Below, one piece after another: positions 1 to 6,432 of a stretch of 25,768 nt of DNA. The notes under the pieces are model-generated. The model was given only the letters and a program-made list of their open reading frames with translations, ran no database searches and was not told the DNA's origin. Origin of the DNA: a virus; IMG/VR virus record IMGVR_UViG_3300010399_000076, positions 1-25,768 of that record. The stretch is one strand, 5' to 3'. Position 1 is the first letter of the stretch. Each line of letters opens with the position of its first letter. The position numbers and the translations under genes were made by a program.

Positions 1-161
1 GTGGCGCCGTACTGGCGCTCACCGAGCGCGGGCGCCTGCATCCTGACCGCGGTCTCATTGAGGACGCGCACTTGGGCGCAGTAGTACATCGCGGGCGCCG
101 CGCCGTCCTTACCGGCGCCGGCCAGTGAGGGAACCACCGTTCCGAGTTTCCAGTCTGCCAT
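1..161 (-). CDS. Hypothetical protein, 3' end cut off by window edge
   Basis: An open frame of 53 codons reads leftward from an ATG at 161 and leaves the window without a stop. The start is supported by a GGAG ribosome binding site 8 bases upstream. The visible protein begins MADWKLGTVVPSLAGAGK and contains one Cys; no motif is recognised. It is the last visible member of the leftward operon, about 50 bases after the phosphatase gene. It could be a small structural or host-takeover protein; nothing in the sequence decides. Confidence 0.6.
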   Translation of the reverse strand, partial: MADWKLGTVVPSLAGAGKDGAAPAMYYCAQVRVLNETAVRMQAPALGERQYGA

Positions 162-173
162 GTGCGTCTCTCC

Positions 174-195
174 GTTGGGCGATCGTTGGGCGATC
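174..195. repeat. 11-bp tandem direct repeat (2 copies)
   Basis: GTTGGGCGATC occurs twice head to tail (174-184 and 185-195) in the short gap between the phosphatase gene and the next leftward gene. It lies just upstream of that gene's ribosome binding site. This could be a slippage product or a small binding site. Confidence 0.8.
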
Positions 196-214
196 GTGGT
201 TAGAGTGTGAGTTG

Positions 215-853
215 CTAGACGCGCCGGCCGCGGTTGATGGGCCACCGATCGGCGCCCCCAACGTAGGAGTCTACGTCGAAGCTTGAGCCGGCCGGCACCG
301 TGGGCAACGCCGCGGGCACGTGGGACGCGAGCGCGGTCACGGTGCGGCCCGTCACGTCCGCGACATAGGCGATTTGCGGCGTCGTCTCAACCGCGCTAGG
401 GCAGTAGCGGTCACGCACCCACGTCACCGGGCAGGCGCCGTCGGGCACCATACCCCACACACTGGCGAGGATGGCGAGCGCGGTGCCCGTCCGACCGTGT
501 CCCATCTGACAGTGGACGTGTAGCCGCTTGTCGGGCAGCCGTGCGAGCCGGCCGGCTAGCCACGTCCAGTCATCGCCCGTCATGGCCGGTACGCTCATAT
601 CGGGCCAGTCGAGCCGGATCACCACGGGGCGGTAGCCGGGCAACCCCGTCACTGTCAACTTCCGGGCCGACTGCGCGAGCGCGAGCACCGGGGCGCCAAG
701 CGGGGCCGGAGTGTTGGCGCCGCCGGCCGTGAGGATGAAACCGGCCGCGGTGACTCCGACCGGGATTGCGCGAGTGTGGCCCGGGCAGCGTGTCACGTCA
801 CTACTCCGGGGCGAGATCGGTGACGACTGTGGAATGTTTGGCAGATGGGCCAT
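215..853 (-). CDS. Dual-specificity/tyrosine protein phosphatase-like protein
   Basis: A 212-residue protein with the cysteine-phosphatase P-loop HCQMGHGRTG at residues 114-123 (nucleophile C115, phosphate-binding R121). A WPD loop lies at residues 83-85 and supplies the likely general acid D85. Downstream is WVRDRYCPSAVET (145-157), a pattern I associate with the C-terminal helices of small PTP/DUSP enzymes. Known members hydrolyse phosphate esters on Tyr, Ser/Thr or other substrates through a phospho-cysteine; the substrate here is unknown. The ATG at 853 is chosen over the longer frame because AAGCGGAGGT sits 8 bases upstream. The start lies inside the end of the preceding leftward gene (53-base overlap), suggesting translational coupling. 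The first 60 residues are low complexity and unassigned. All key catalytic residues are present, so the enzyme is probably active. Confidence 0.82.
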   Translation of the reverse strand: MAHLPNIPQSSPISPRSSDVTRCPGHTRAIPVGVTAAGFILTAGGANTPAPLGAPVLALAQSARKLTVTGLPGYRPVVIRLDWPDMSVPAMTGDDWTWLAGRLARLPDKRLHVHCQMGHGRTGTALAILASVWGMVPDGACPVTWVRDRYCPSAVETTPQIAYVADVTGRTVTALASHVPAALPTVPAGSSFDVDSYVGGADRWPINRGRRV

Positions 854-2267
854 ACGTGTAACCTCCGCTTGGGCTAGGGGTTTCGGACGTGGTAGCGTCG
901 CCGTCGTCGGGCGACACCGTGAGTCCTGCCGCACTCTTGAGTCTGACTTCGAGCGTGCCGGTGCCCCACGTGAGACGGGGGCTGGGAGTGTCCACCTTGT
1001 CTACCAGTTTGGCCGTCGGGCTCGTGATGATACCGCAGGCGACTGCGCCATAGACTAGCGTGGCACATTCGGGCGAGACTTCGAGCGTCAGTTTGCTCGC
1101 GAGTAGTGAGCCGTGCCGCTTGCAATCGAGCATCGCCATATAGTCAGCCTGATTGCGCGGATTCTTTAGCAGGTACCCCTTATTGAATGCGAGCCCTCCG
1201 TTATGGGCCAAGTCTACGCAATGATCGCTGAATGCGATGGGCGCCCGCTCCGCCAGCTTGAAATATAGGCCGGCCGCTTTGGCGATGTTGGCCCATTTCT
1301 TACCGCCGATGTTCCCGCCCCACATGCCGGGAATGCGAAACACGTGCTCCACGAGGGGCAGCATTTGGCGTGGGTCCAACGTCAAGGCGATTTCGTAGGC
1401 ATAGGCGCGAGACTCTAGCGCAACCGGCTTGCCATTGACCGCGACGGTGTAGCGTCCGTTATGCGTGCCGTACCGAAACTCCCCGAATGCGGCCATCGCG
1501 CAAAAATCGAAGAAATTGCGGGCGAGTGTGTCAGCGAACCCCGCGCGGTACGCGATTAGCTGGCGAGCCCACGCGAGTCTCGCGTAGTGCGCGCCTAGGT
1601 GACCGTCGGGTATCTCCGAGGGATTGACCGGCATGCGTAGTTGACTGGCCGCGACGTACAAATCCTCTAGCACGTACATGGTCGTTGTCGCGGGATACAC
1701 GTCCCGTTGGGTCGAGCGAATGGCGGAGATTGCCGACTGGCCGGTAATGTCGCCGGGTGTCATTGCGGGGCCGGTGAGCGGGGCTACTTCTAGCAAGTGC
1801 TTAGCAGTCGGGGGCGGTGCGGGCGCCGGGGTTGCGGACGCTATCGCGTCGGCAACCTCAGGCGTCGCGGTCTCATGCGTGTATGCGTTGTGGGCGCCCG
1901 AGTGCGCGCACTTGATACCCTGTTTCTCAAACGAGTATTGGAGCGCGTCAACGTGGTAGACGTGCGTGTAGGTCAGTTTGACCTTGCCGACATACATGGT
2001 CCAGGCGCCCGACGTGACACTCTTGAGCGCCTTGTGGAACGCTTTGTAGAAATGCCAGCACGGGCCGTAGTACGGATCATAATTCCCCGTCGTCGGAGAA
2101 TACTTGGTTGCGGCATAGTGCGCGTGATCCTTGACGCCCTTGAAAAATCCTTCGGTGTAGCTTGTGGCGCCGGCCGGTGTCTTATCCGCAAACATGATGC
2201 TCCACGCGTGCGGGGTAGTGGTCATTGCCTCGCCAATCTGACCGAGTGTGACACCGTAGATTTTCAC
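801..2267 (-). CDS. Large orphan protein, 488 aa
   Basis: I do not recognise this family. The GTG at 2267 is chosen because it overlaps the upstream stop as GTGA and has GGAGAGG before it; a longer frame from 2306 has no such support. It has an aromatic- and His-rich N-terminal part (residues 1-135) and a Pro/Ala-rich linker (about 140-165, including APAPPP). A mainly helical middle follows, then a block rich in aromatic, Gly and Asn residues with the landmark DHCVDLAHNGGLAFNKGYL near residues 355-373, and a Ser/Thr/Pro-rich tail. No signal peptide or membrane segment is evident. Composition looks less GC-rich than the rightward genes. One copy of the intergenic motif TGCTTAGCA falls inside it at 1798-1806. 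As part of the leftward operon it may be an early or accessory protein. Confidence 0.75.
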   Translation of the reverse strand: MKIYGVTLGQIGEAMTTTPHAWSIMFADKTPAGATSYTEGFFKGVKDHAHYAATKYSPTTGNYDPYYGPCWHFYKAFHKALKSVTSGAWTMYVGKVKLTYTHVYHVDALQYSFEKQGIKCAHSGAHNAYTHETATPEVADAIASATPAPAPPPTAKHLLEVAPLTGPAMTPGDITGQSAISAIRSTQRDVYPATTTMYVLEDLYVAASQLRMPVNPSEIPDGHLGAHYARLAWARQLIAYRAGFADTLARNFFDFCAMAAFGEFRYGTHNGRYTVAVNGKPVALESRAYAYEIALTLDPRQMLPLVEHVFRIPGMWGGNIGGKKWANIAKAAGLYFKLAERAPIAFSDHCVDLAHNGGLAFNKGYLLKNPRNQADYMAMLDCKRHGSLLASKLTLEVSPECATLVYGAVACGIITSPTAKLVDKVDTPSPRLTWGTGTLEVRLKSAAGLTVSPDDGDATTSETPSPSGGYTYGPSAKHSTVVTDLAPE

Positions 2268-3259
2268 TGTGCCTCTCCAGCCACGCGTACGCCGCAACCG
2301 CTCCACGCGCCCGCGTCAGTGTCGGCCGCGGTCTCAGGGATTTGGGCGGTCAGCTTGGCCTTGCACGCCGGGCAATGAACGTATCGGCCCGGTGTCGTGA
2401 ACCCCGGTGTCGGGGCCGGCTCTTGCCACACGCGCGCCGTCTTGGGATTCCAGCAATCCGGGCACTCGTCCCACGTCTGACTCGACTGGGCGGTCAGTTG
2501 CTCGCCGTAGGCGCGCATGGCGTCGGGGTCCGCTAGGAGAGTGAGCGGGGCGCCACCGATTGCGAACGCTGCGACCGCAACCGCAATTGGGTCACTTGCC
2601 AGTGGTGACACTGGCGCCGTCTCTTCGAGAGTTGCGGGCGCTAGCGCGGTGAGTGCCTTGTCCAGATAGGGCAGCCGCTCGACAATCGCCTTGATCCCAA
2701 ACGCAATGCCGCGCGCATAGGCGTCAGTCGCAATCGTCACTGTCGAATCGACTGCGCCGCGCATGGCAACCTGTCCAATGTCGGCCCACGTGATGATGCT
2801 GGCGCGTAGGCACGCGCCGAATGCGCCCGCGTCACCGGATACCGCGTCGAGCGCGGAGTCAGTCGCGGTCTCAACCTTTGCCATCGCGTAGGGGAGTGTC
2901 GTGGCGTTGTCGCCTATCCATTCGACGCCAGCGCAGTCACCGGGGCACTCGTCGAGACGTGCGTCGTCGTCGGGCACTGGCGCCGGCTCAGCCGTGATGG
3001 TAGGGGCGCCGAGTGCCTCTCGGACCGCGTCTCTCACTATCTCTGTGAGTGTGGCGCGGTCCATCGTGAGTGCGGGCACCGGCATGCTCGCCATTGGCAA
3101 CGTAGACTCCGGAGCGGGCGCTGGCGCCGCTTGCGACGTGGGACAGGTGTGGTGATAGGGCGAGTTTGGCACCGGGCGATTGTACCGCGCGTGACTCTCA
3201 CCGGGCGCAATCGGGCCGGTGCAGCGAGTGCATGTGAGGGGGAGAGTGCTAGTTGCCAT
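2264..3259 (-). CDS. Zinc-ribbon-like protein with Cys clusters at both ends
   Basis: A 331-residue protein. The N-terminus has CTRC (C10, C13) followed by HHTC near residues 36-39. The C-terminus has CPDC (about 266-269) and CPAC (about 296-299), a spacing typical of a zinc ribbon or small treble-clef. The middle contains a Pro/Ala linker, an acidic stretch with DECPGDC, and amphipathic helices. The ATG at 3259 is preferred over an upstream frame because an AGGA element lies 8 bases before it and it follows the stop of the 25-residue gene by 10 bases. Its TGA overlaps the GTG of the next gene as GTGA. A DNA/RNA-binding or adaptor role is plausible for a two-zinc-ribbon protein, but no enzymatic domain is visible. 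Confidence 0.75.
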   Translation of the reverse strand: MATSTLPLTCTRCTGPIAPGESHARYNRPVPNSPYHHTCPTSQAAPAPAPESTLPMASMPVPALTMDRATLTEIVRDAVREALGAPTITAEPAPVPDDDARLDECPGDCAGVEWIGDNATTLPYAMAKVETATDSALDAVSGDAGAFGACLRASIITWADIGQVAMRGAVDSTVTIATDAYARGIAFGIKAIVERLPYLDKALTALAPATLEETAPVSPLASDPIAVAVAAFAIGGAPLTLLADPDAMRAYGEQLTAQSSQTWDECPDCWNPKTARVWQEPAPTPGFTTPGRYVHCPACKAKLTAQIPETAADTDAGAWSGCGVRVAGEAQ

Positions 3260-3269
3260 GCGTCCGTTC

Positions 3270-3347
3270 CTAGTGAGCGAAGATGGCGACAAGCACAATG
3301 AGAATCGCGGTAGCGATACCGACAAACGTTGAAATCGTCTCTGGCAT
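3270..3347 (-). CDS. 25-residue single-pass membrane peptide
   Basis: ATG at 3347 with AGGAGA upstream (CAGGAGAGCAAAC) encodes 25 residues starting MPETISTFVGIATAILIVLV and ending AIFAH before TAG. Residues 6-23 form one hydrophobic helix. It is the first gene of the leftward operon, about 45 bases downstream of a candidate promoter, and the next gene starts 10 bases after its stop. It is too short for usual gene finders. The good ribosome binding site, clean membrane helix and operon position argue that it is real. Role unknown; tiny phage membrane peptides can act as holin modifiers or host-membrane effectors. Confidence 0.7.
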   Translation of the reverse strand: MPETISTFVGIATAILIVLVAIFAH

Positions 3348-3389
3348 GTTTGCTCTCCTGTCTAGCGTGGTGTGGTGTGCCATGACGTG

Positions 3390-3418
3390 AGACTAGCAAT
3401 TCGCTCATGCGCTGTCAA
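3390..3418 (-). promoter_or_regulatory. Candidate promoter of the leftward operon
   Basis: On the minus strand TTGACA (3413-3418) is followed after 17 bases by TAGTCT (3390-3395), with an extended TG one base before the -10. This places transcription start just upstream of the 25-residue gene. The -35 is perfect and the -10 is weak. The surrounding 16 bases TTCGCTTGACAGCGCA (3408-3423 as complement) recur exactly in the opposite orientation at 4457-4472. Confidence 0.55.
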
Positions 3419-3719
3419 GCGAATTCTAGTGACCTTGCAAATTAGTTGGCGCGTGCGTCCAGTCCAGGTTGCGCGTGCCCGGTGATCGCTGGCGCGCAGA
3501 TGATTCTGGTCGATTCCAGAATGATGCTTAGCACGCAATCTCCCATGATATTGCGAGGATAGCGTGCTAAGCGCGTTCGCTCATACGCGCATGCCAGAAC
3601 GATGCTTAGCAGTCTAAGTGCGTGATTCCATTGGCCGAATGGTGCGGTGATTCTGGAATTCCGATTCTTCTCCGTGGTCGCACGCTAGCCCGCTAGCTAG
3701 CCCTAGCTAGCAGTCTCTC

Positions 3720-3754
<35 letters not shown>

Positions 3755-3841
3755 GGGACTGACCGTGGACGTGGGCGGGCGGGGTACCGCGGGCACGAAG
3801 CAGAATCGTGATTCCAGAATCAAACTCACTTTCCGTTAATG

Positions 3842-3922
3842 ATATTCACTAGATAAGGTGCTAAGCATCGTTCTGGCGTCCGCGTTCAAGCGATCTTGCT
3901 AAGCACCTTATCTAGTGAATAT
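3842..3922. repeat. 26-bp inverted repeat nested in the right arm
   Basis: Arms 3842-3867 and 3897-3922 are reverse complements with one mismatch in 26 (at 3863), separated by 29 bases. Each arm ends inward with a TGCTWAGCA motif. It could extrude as a cruciform or bind two dimers. The corresponding pair of positions in the left arm of the large duplication is only weakly conserved. Confidence 0.9.
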
Positions 3923-4245
3923 GTCAGGGGAATCGGTGCTAAGCATCGTTCTGCTCGCGTCCAGAATCATCCGCTCATGCGCGGTCACTCACATTCAATG
4001 TTATCACGCACTTAGCATGCTAAGCGCCCGCGATTCTTCTGGGACGCTGGCCCAGCGTGGTCGCTCGCCGGGCGATTGCTTAGCATGCGACGCTTAGCAC
4101 TCGCTAGCATGCTTAGCACGCAACTAGTTGATTTGATTAGTGTGGGCTAGAGTGCTAAGCACCGATGCTAAGCGCCCAGCCGCATGCTTAGCACGCTAGC
4201 GGGCGCTTGCTAAGCACTCTGGGCTAGCCGCTAGCCTAGCCGCAC

Positions 4246-4289
4246 GCTAGTCGAGTGCTAAGCGTGGGCTAGTCGAGTGCTAAGCGTGG
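4246..4289. repeat. 22-bp tandem repeat (2 copies) carrying the iteron motif
   Basis: Units 4246-4267 and 4268-4289 are identical; each contains GCTAGTCGAG followed by TGCTAAGCG. The 22-base phase would place the binding sites on the same face of the helix. This is the right end of the dense iteron cluster. Confidence 0.9.
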
Positions 4290-4418
4290 GCCCAGCTGGA
4301 CGCTCACCAGGCGGCACAGATCGGGGCAAGGCCGGCGGGGAAGGGGGTAGGCCCCCCAGGGGGGTCGATCCGTAGCCGGAAGCGGCCCAAATTCGCGCGA
4401 TACATTTTTTCTCAACCC

Positions 4419-4438
4419 ACTGTCACCTCGCTGACAGT
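4419..4438. promoter_or_regulatory. 20-bp dyad, candidate operator upstream of the rightward promoter
   Basis: ACTGTCA (4419-4425) and TGACAGT (4432-4438) form a perfect 7-bp dyad with a 6-base spacer. It lies 23 bases upstream of the TTGACA at 4462 and next to the last iteron (4445). A run of six T precedes it at 4405-4410, which is on the wrong side for a rightward intrinsic terminator, so a regulator-binding dyad is more likely. Confidence 0.5.
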
Positions 4439-4461
4439 CGAGTCTGCTTAGCACATTTCGC

Positions 4462-4490
4462 TTGACAGCGCACGCCGCCTAGCGAGATGC
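4462..4490 (+). promoter_or_regulatory. Candidate promoter of the rightward operon
   Basis: TTGACA at 4462-4467 lies inside TTCGCTTGACAGCGCA (4457-4472), identical to the box in front of the leftward operon. At 17 bases the -10 would be AGATGC and at 18 bases GATGCT; both are poor. Either an activator or phage factor assists, or the 16-base box is an operator (CGCT-TGAC-AGCG is itself a small dyad) rather than a -35. It precedes the first rightward gene by about 200 bases. Confidence 0.4.
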
Positions 4491-4534
4491 TAGCGGCGAT
4501 GCAGACCCGATCAGGCATGTGGACGCAGGGAGCG

Positions 4535-4619
4535 AGCGACGCGCCACCGACACCGGCGTTGGGCACGGTGAGCCCCACCGCGAAATTGGGCCGCGGGGGA
4601 GCGGCGGTGGCGCGTCGCT
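4535..4619 (+). promoter_or_regulatory. Structured leader: 15-bp perfect stem enclosing inner hairpins
   Basis: AGCGACGCGCCACCG (4535-4549) is the exact reverse complement of CGGTGGCGCGTCGCT (4605-4619), enclosing 55 bases. Inside, CGGTG-agccc-CACCG (4566-4580) forms a second hairpin. No U-tract follows, so it is not a standard terminator. It lies in the untranslated leader between the candidate promoter and the first rightward gene. It could be a cis-acting RNA, a processing or stability element, or a DNA site such as a packaging site near the terminase genes. Confidence 0.6.
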
Positions 4620-4664
4620 GGGGCGGGGTCGGCTAACTAGTGGCTAGGAGAGAGGAGGCAGGTG

Positions 4665-4844
4665 GTGTGGTGCGTGGGCGGATCGTGCGGCTACTGCCGC
4701 GGGCCGATTCTCTACCCCTCGGTCTGGCGCTCGCCTGGGCCTCCGCCCGCAATCTACCCCTGCGGCCACTCGCCCGCCCCGCCGAAGGCGTACCCTCCGT
4801 GCTTAGGCATGGACCAGGTGCCCGACTGCGCCGAGCGGGCCTAG
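4665..4844 (+). CDS. Small Cys-rich putative zinc-binding protein
   Basis: A 59-residue frame from GTG 4665, six bases after AGGAGG (4653-4658); GTG 4662 is an alternative with tighter spacing. It begins VWCVGGSCGYC, then has a Pro-rich stretch, YPCGH and YPPCLG, and a final Cys before its stop. That gives six Cys and one His, enough for one zinc site or more. It resembles the other small Cys-rich proteins in this window in style (4864, 9916, 10452) though not in obvious sequence. A competing frame from 4640 is rejected because it looks like an Arg/Ala/Pro-rich shadow of this one. Function unknown. Confidence 0.55.
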   Translation: MWCVGGSCGYCRGPILYPSVWRSPGPPPAIYPCGHSPAPPKAYPPCLGMDQVPDCAERA

Positions 4845-4863
4845 CGGATCACGGGAGGTGACG

Positions 4864-5007
4864 ATGTGCCACTGCGGCCATGCGATCGACGACCACCACC
4901 CCACCGGCCGCTGTCCCCAGTGCCACCACGACTGCGCCCCCAAGCGGCCAGGCAATCCCGCATACGGTCCGCGGTGGTACGACCCGCCACCTGAGACGAC
5001 CCGCTGA
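4864..5007 (+). CDS. 47-residue Cys/His-rich mini-protein
   Basis: ATG 4864 follows GGGAGGTGACG. The protein starts MCHCGHAIDDHH and continues CPQCHHDC, giving a CxC...CxxC-type metal-binding pattern with many His, then a Pro-rich tail (YDPPPETTR). It is too short for standard gene finders but has a good ribosome binding site. Its TGA overlaps the ATG of the homing endonuclease gene as TGATG. It probably binds one zinc ion and might act in DNA or protein interaction; no known family is recognised. Confidence 0.65.
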   Translation: MCHCGHAIDDHHPTGRCPQCHHDCAPKRPGNPAYGPRWYDPPPETTR

Positions 5008-5492
5008 TGCCCTCTGCGAATCCTCAGCACCTATCTGTTGTCGTACCTACGACACAACGGGAGCTGGACCTGTCGTGGGCTGCTGGGATCATCGACGGCG
5101 AGGGCTATATCGGTGTCACCAGATTCAAGGTCAATGGTAAGCGCCTCGTATATCAAGCTCGAATAAAGGTGGCGATGTGCCATCGTCCAACCGTTGCTAG
5201 ACTCGCAGAGATATTCGAGTCTCGGCCGGTGATGGCTCGACCAGCCCAAAAAGCATCGCATCGGGGCTACTTCGTTTGGGACTGTTCGTTTCGTAAAGCC
5301 GAAGCGGTGTTGAAGGTGATCGAGCCGTTTCTGTTCACGAAACGCAACCACGCGAAGATGGTGCTCGCCTTTCAAGAGCACGTCGGAACCCAAAAGACGA
5401 GCCGCGCATCTCGTTTCTCTCAAGACAAGGCCGAGACGTACGAAGCATATTATCAGGCACTACGCTTCATGAATCGAACGGGTGCGAGATAG
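5007..5492 (+). CDS. LAGLIDADG homing endonuclease, free-standing
   Basis: A 161-residue protein with one LAGLIDADG-type motif, WAAGIIDGEGYI, at residues 24-35. The following beta-rich segment (IGVTRF, then YQARIKVAMCHR) and the later helix before FLFTKRNHAKM match the alpha-beta-beta-alpha homing endonuclease fold. Single-motif members act as homodimers that cut long asymmetric sites, so two copies would supply the catalytic acidic residues. The gene is wedged between its neighbours by a TGATG overlap at its start and a TAGTG overlap at its end. Local GC is visibly lower (29/60 in 5101-5160 against 40/60 in 5701-5760), a sign of recent arrival. No intron or intein boundaries are seen around it. 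Confidence 0.85.
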   Translation: MPSANPQHLSVVVPTTQRELDLSWAAGIIDGEGYIGVTRFKVNGKRLVYQARIKVAMCHRPTVARLAEIFESRPVMARPAQKASHRGYFVWDCSFRKAEAVLKVIEPFLFTKRNHAKMVLAFQEHVGTQKTSRASRFSQDKAETYEAYYQALRFMNRTGAR

Positions 5493-6052
5493 TGCCGTCA
5501 TCAAACACACCACCTAAGAAATTGAACGATAAACACGCGCTTGTAGCCTACCTGGCGCTCGCAGGCGCCACCAACACCGAGATTGCGGCCTCTCTCGACT
5601 ATCATCCGAACCGAGTCGCCGCCATCCGCGACAGTCCTCTATTCAAGACGCTCCTCACCAAGCTCCAGGGCGATCTCCGCCAACGCACCGTCGGCTCCGT
5701 CATCGACAAGATCATCGCGGAGGGTCCGGGCTCGGTCAACGTCCTCGTCGAGCTGCGCGACCACGCGGAGGGCGAAATGGTCAGGCTCAACGCCGCCCGC
5801 GACCTCCTCGACCGCAACCCAGACACCGCCAAGGTGTCGCGGGAGGACCGGCGGGAGGAGGTCCGCATCCTCCTTGACACCTCCGCGATTCAGCGGCTCA
5901 CAGGGGCGCTGGCGGACATGGGCGAGATCGTCGATGCGGAGGTGACGCCGGCCCTCCCCCCCGCCGAAGGCGCGTTCGGGCCACCGACGGGCGGAATTCT
6001 CACGCTGGAAGAGGTAATTGCGCAAGTGGCGGCGGCCGAGTCGGCGTCGTGA
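5492..6052 (+). CDS. terS: Terminase small subunit candidate
   Basis: A 186-residue protein from GTG 5492, overlapping the endonuclease stop by one base. Residues 14-48 form a helix-turn-helix-like unit (LALAGATNTEIAASLDYHPN, then RVAAIRD), followed by helical oligomerisation-like segments and LNAARDLLDRNPDTAK. That last pattern is one I associate with small terminase or maturase subunits of podoviruses. Small terminases recognise the packaging site and hand DNA to the large subunit. Position supports the call: the large-subunit ATPase gene is one gene downstream. The first 40 or so bases keep the lower GC of the upstream endonuclease, then composition jumps. It could instead be another HTH DNA-binding phage protein. 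Confidence 0.65.
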   Translation: MPSSNTPPKKLNDKHALVAYLALAGATNTEIAASLDYHPNRVAAIRDSPLFKTLLTKLQGDLRQRTVGSVIDKIIAEGPGSVNVLVELRDHAEGEMVRLNAARDLLDRNPDTAKVSREDRREEVRILLDTSAIQRLTGALADMGEIVDAEVTPALPPAEGAFGPPTGGILTLEEVIAQVAAAESAS

Positions 6053-6432
6053 GGCTCGATCCGGCGTCCGGCACCTCCGTCTTCGTCTGCCTGCCCGCCC
6101 CGGACCCAGCCGACCTCATCCCCGCCCCGGTCAACGTCTTCGACGCCAGCGGCGCCTTCATCCGCACCTACTCCGGCCCGTCGTTCCGCGAGCGGGCCGC
6201 GCCGGTGCCGCGGTGCCCGCACGGCTACGAGCGGTGCTACGCCTGCCGCTTCAACCTGGCGAGCGGGCCGGGCCGCCACCCCAATCAGCGCATCGTCCAG
6301 GTGGCCGAGCCCGCCCCGTCGCAACTGACGAGCCCACGCACTCCCGTGATCGCTCGAACGCGCATGAGCGATCTAGTTCGCGACCCCGCTAGCGCCGCTA
6401 GCGACCTCGTGGCCCAGGTGGCACTGGCGTGA
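6049..6432 (+). CDS. Hypothetical 127-aa protein with Cys/His knuckle
   Basis: Starts at GTG 6049 in a GTGA overlap with the terminase small-subunit stop and ends in a GTGA overlap with the large-subunit ATPase gene. Residues 55-67 (RCPHGYERCYACR) place C56, H58, C63 and C66 in a zinc-knuckle-like cluster; the rest is Pro-rich and uninformative. Being locked between the two terminase genes suggests a packaging accessory role, but this is inference from position only. Confidence 0.65.
   Translation: MRLDPASGTSVFVCLPAPDPADLIPAPVNVFDASGAFIRTYSGPSFRERAAPVPRCPHGYERCYACRFNLASGPGRHPNQRIVQVAEPAPSQLTSPRTPVIARTRMSDLVRDPASAASDLVAQVALA

Noticed and set aside
4340-4378. Intrinsic terminator at the CCCCCC/GGGGGG run near 4352-4363
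   Set aside because: The complementary runs are separated by one base, too short for a loop, and no U-tract follows directly. The G-rich segment might form other structures but there is not enough to call it.
4405-4438. Rho-independent terminator using the T6 run and the ACTGTCA/TGACAGT dyad
   Set aside because: The T run precedes the stem on the plus strand, and on the minus strand the run reads as A, so neither orientation gives stem followed by U-tract.
3915-4454. Open frames inside the iteron region (plus 3915-4097, minus 4269-4454)
   Set aside because: They are made of repeat motifs and G/C-rich runs, have no convincing ribosome binding site, and their translations show no protein-like pattern.
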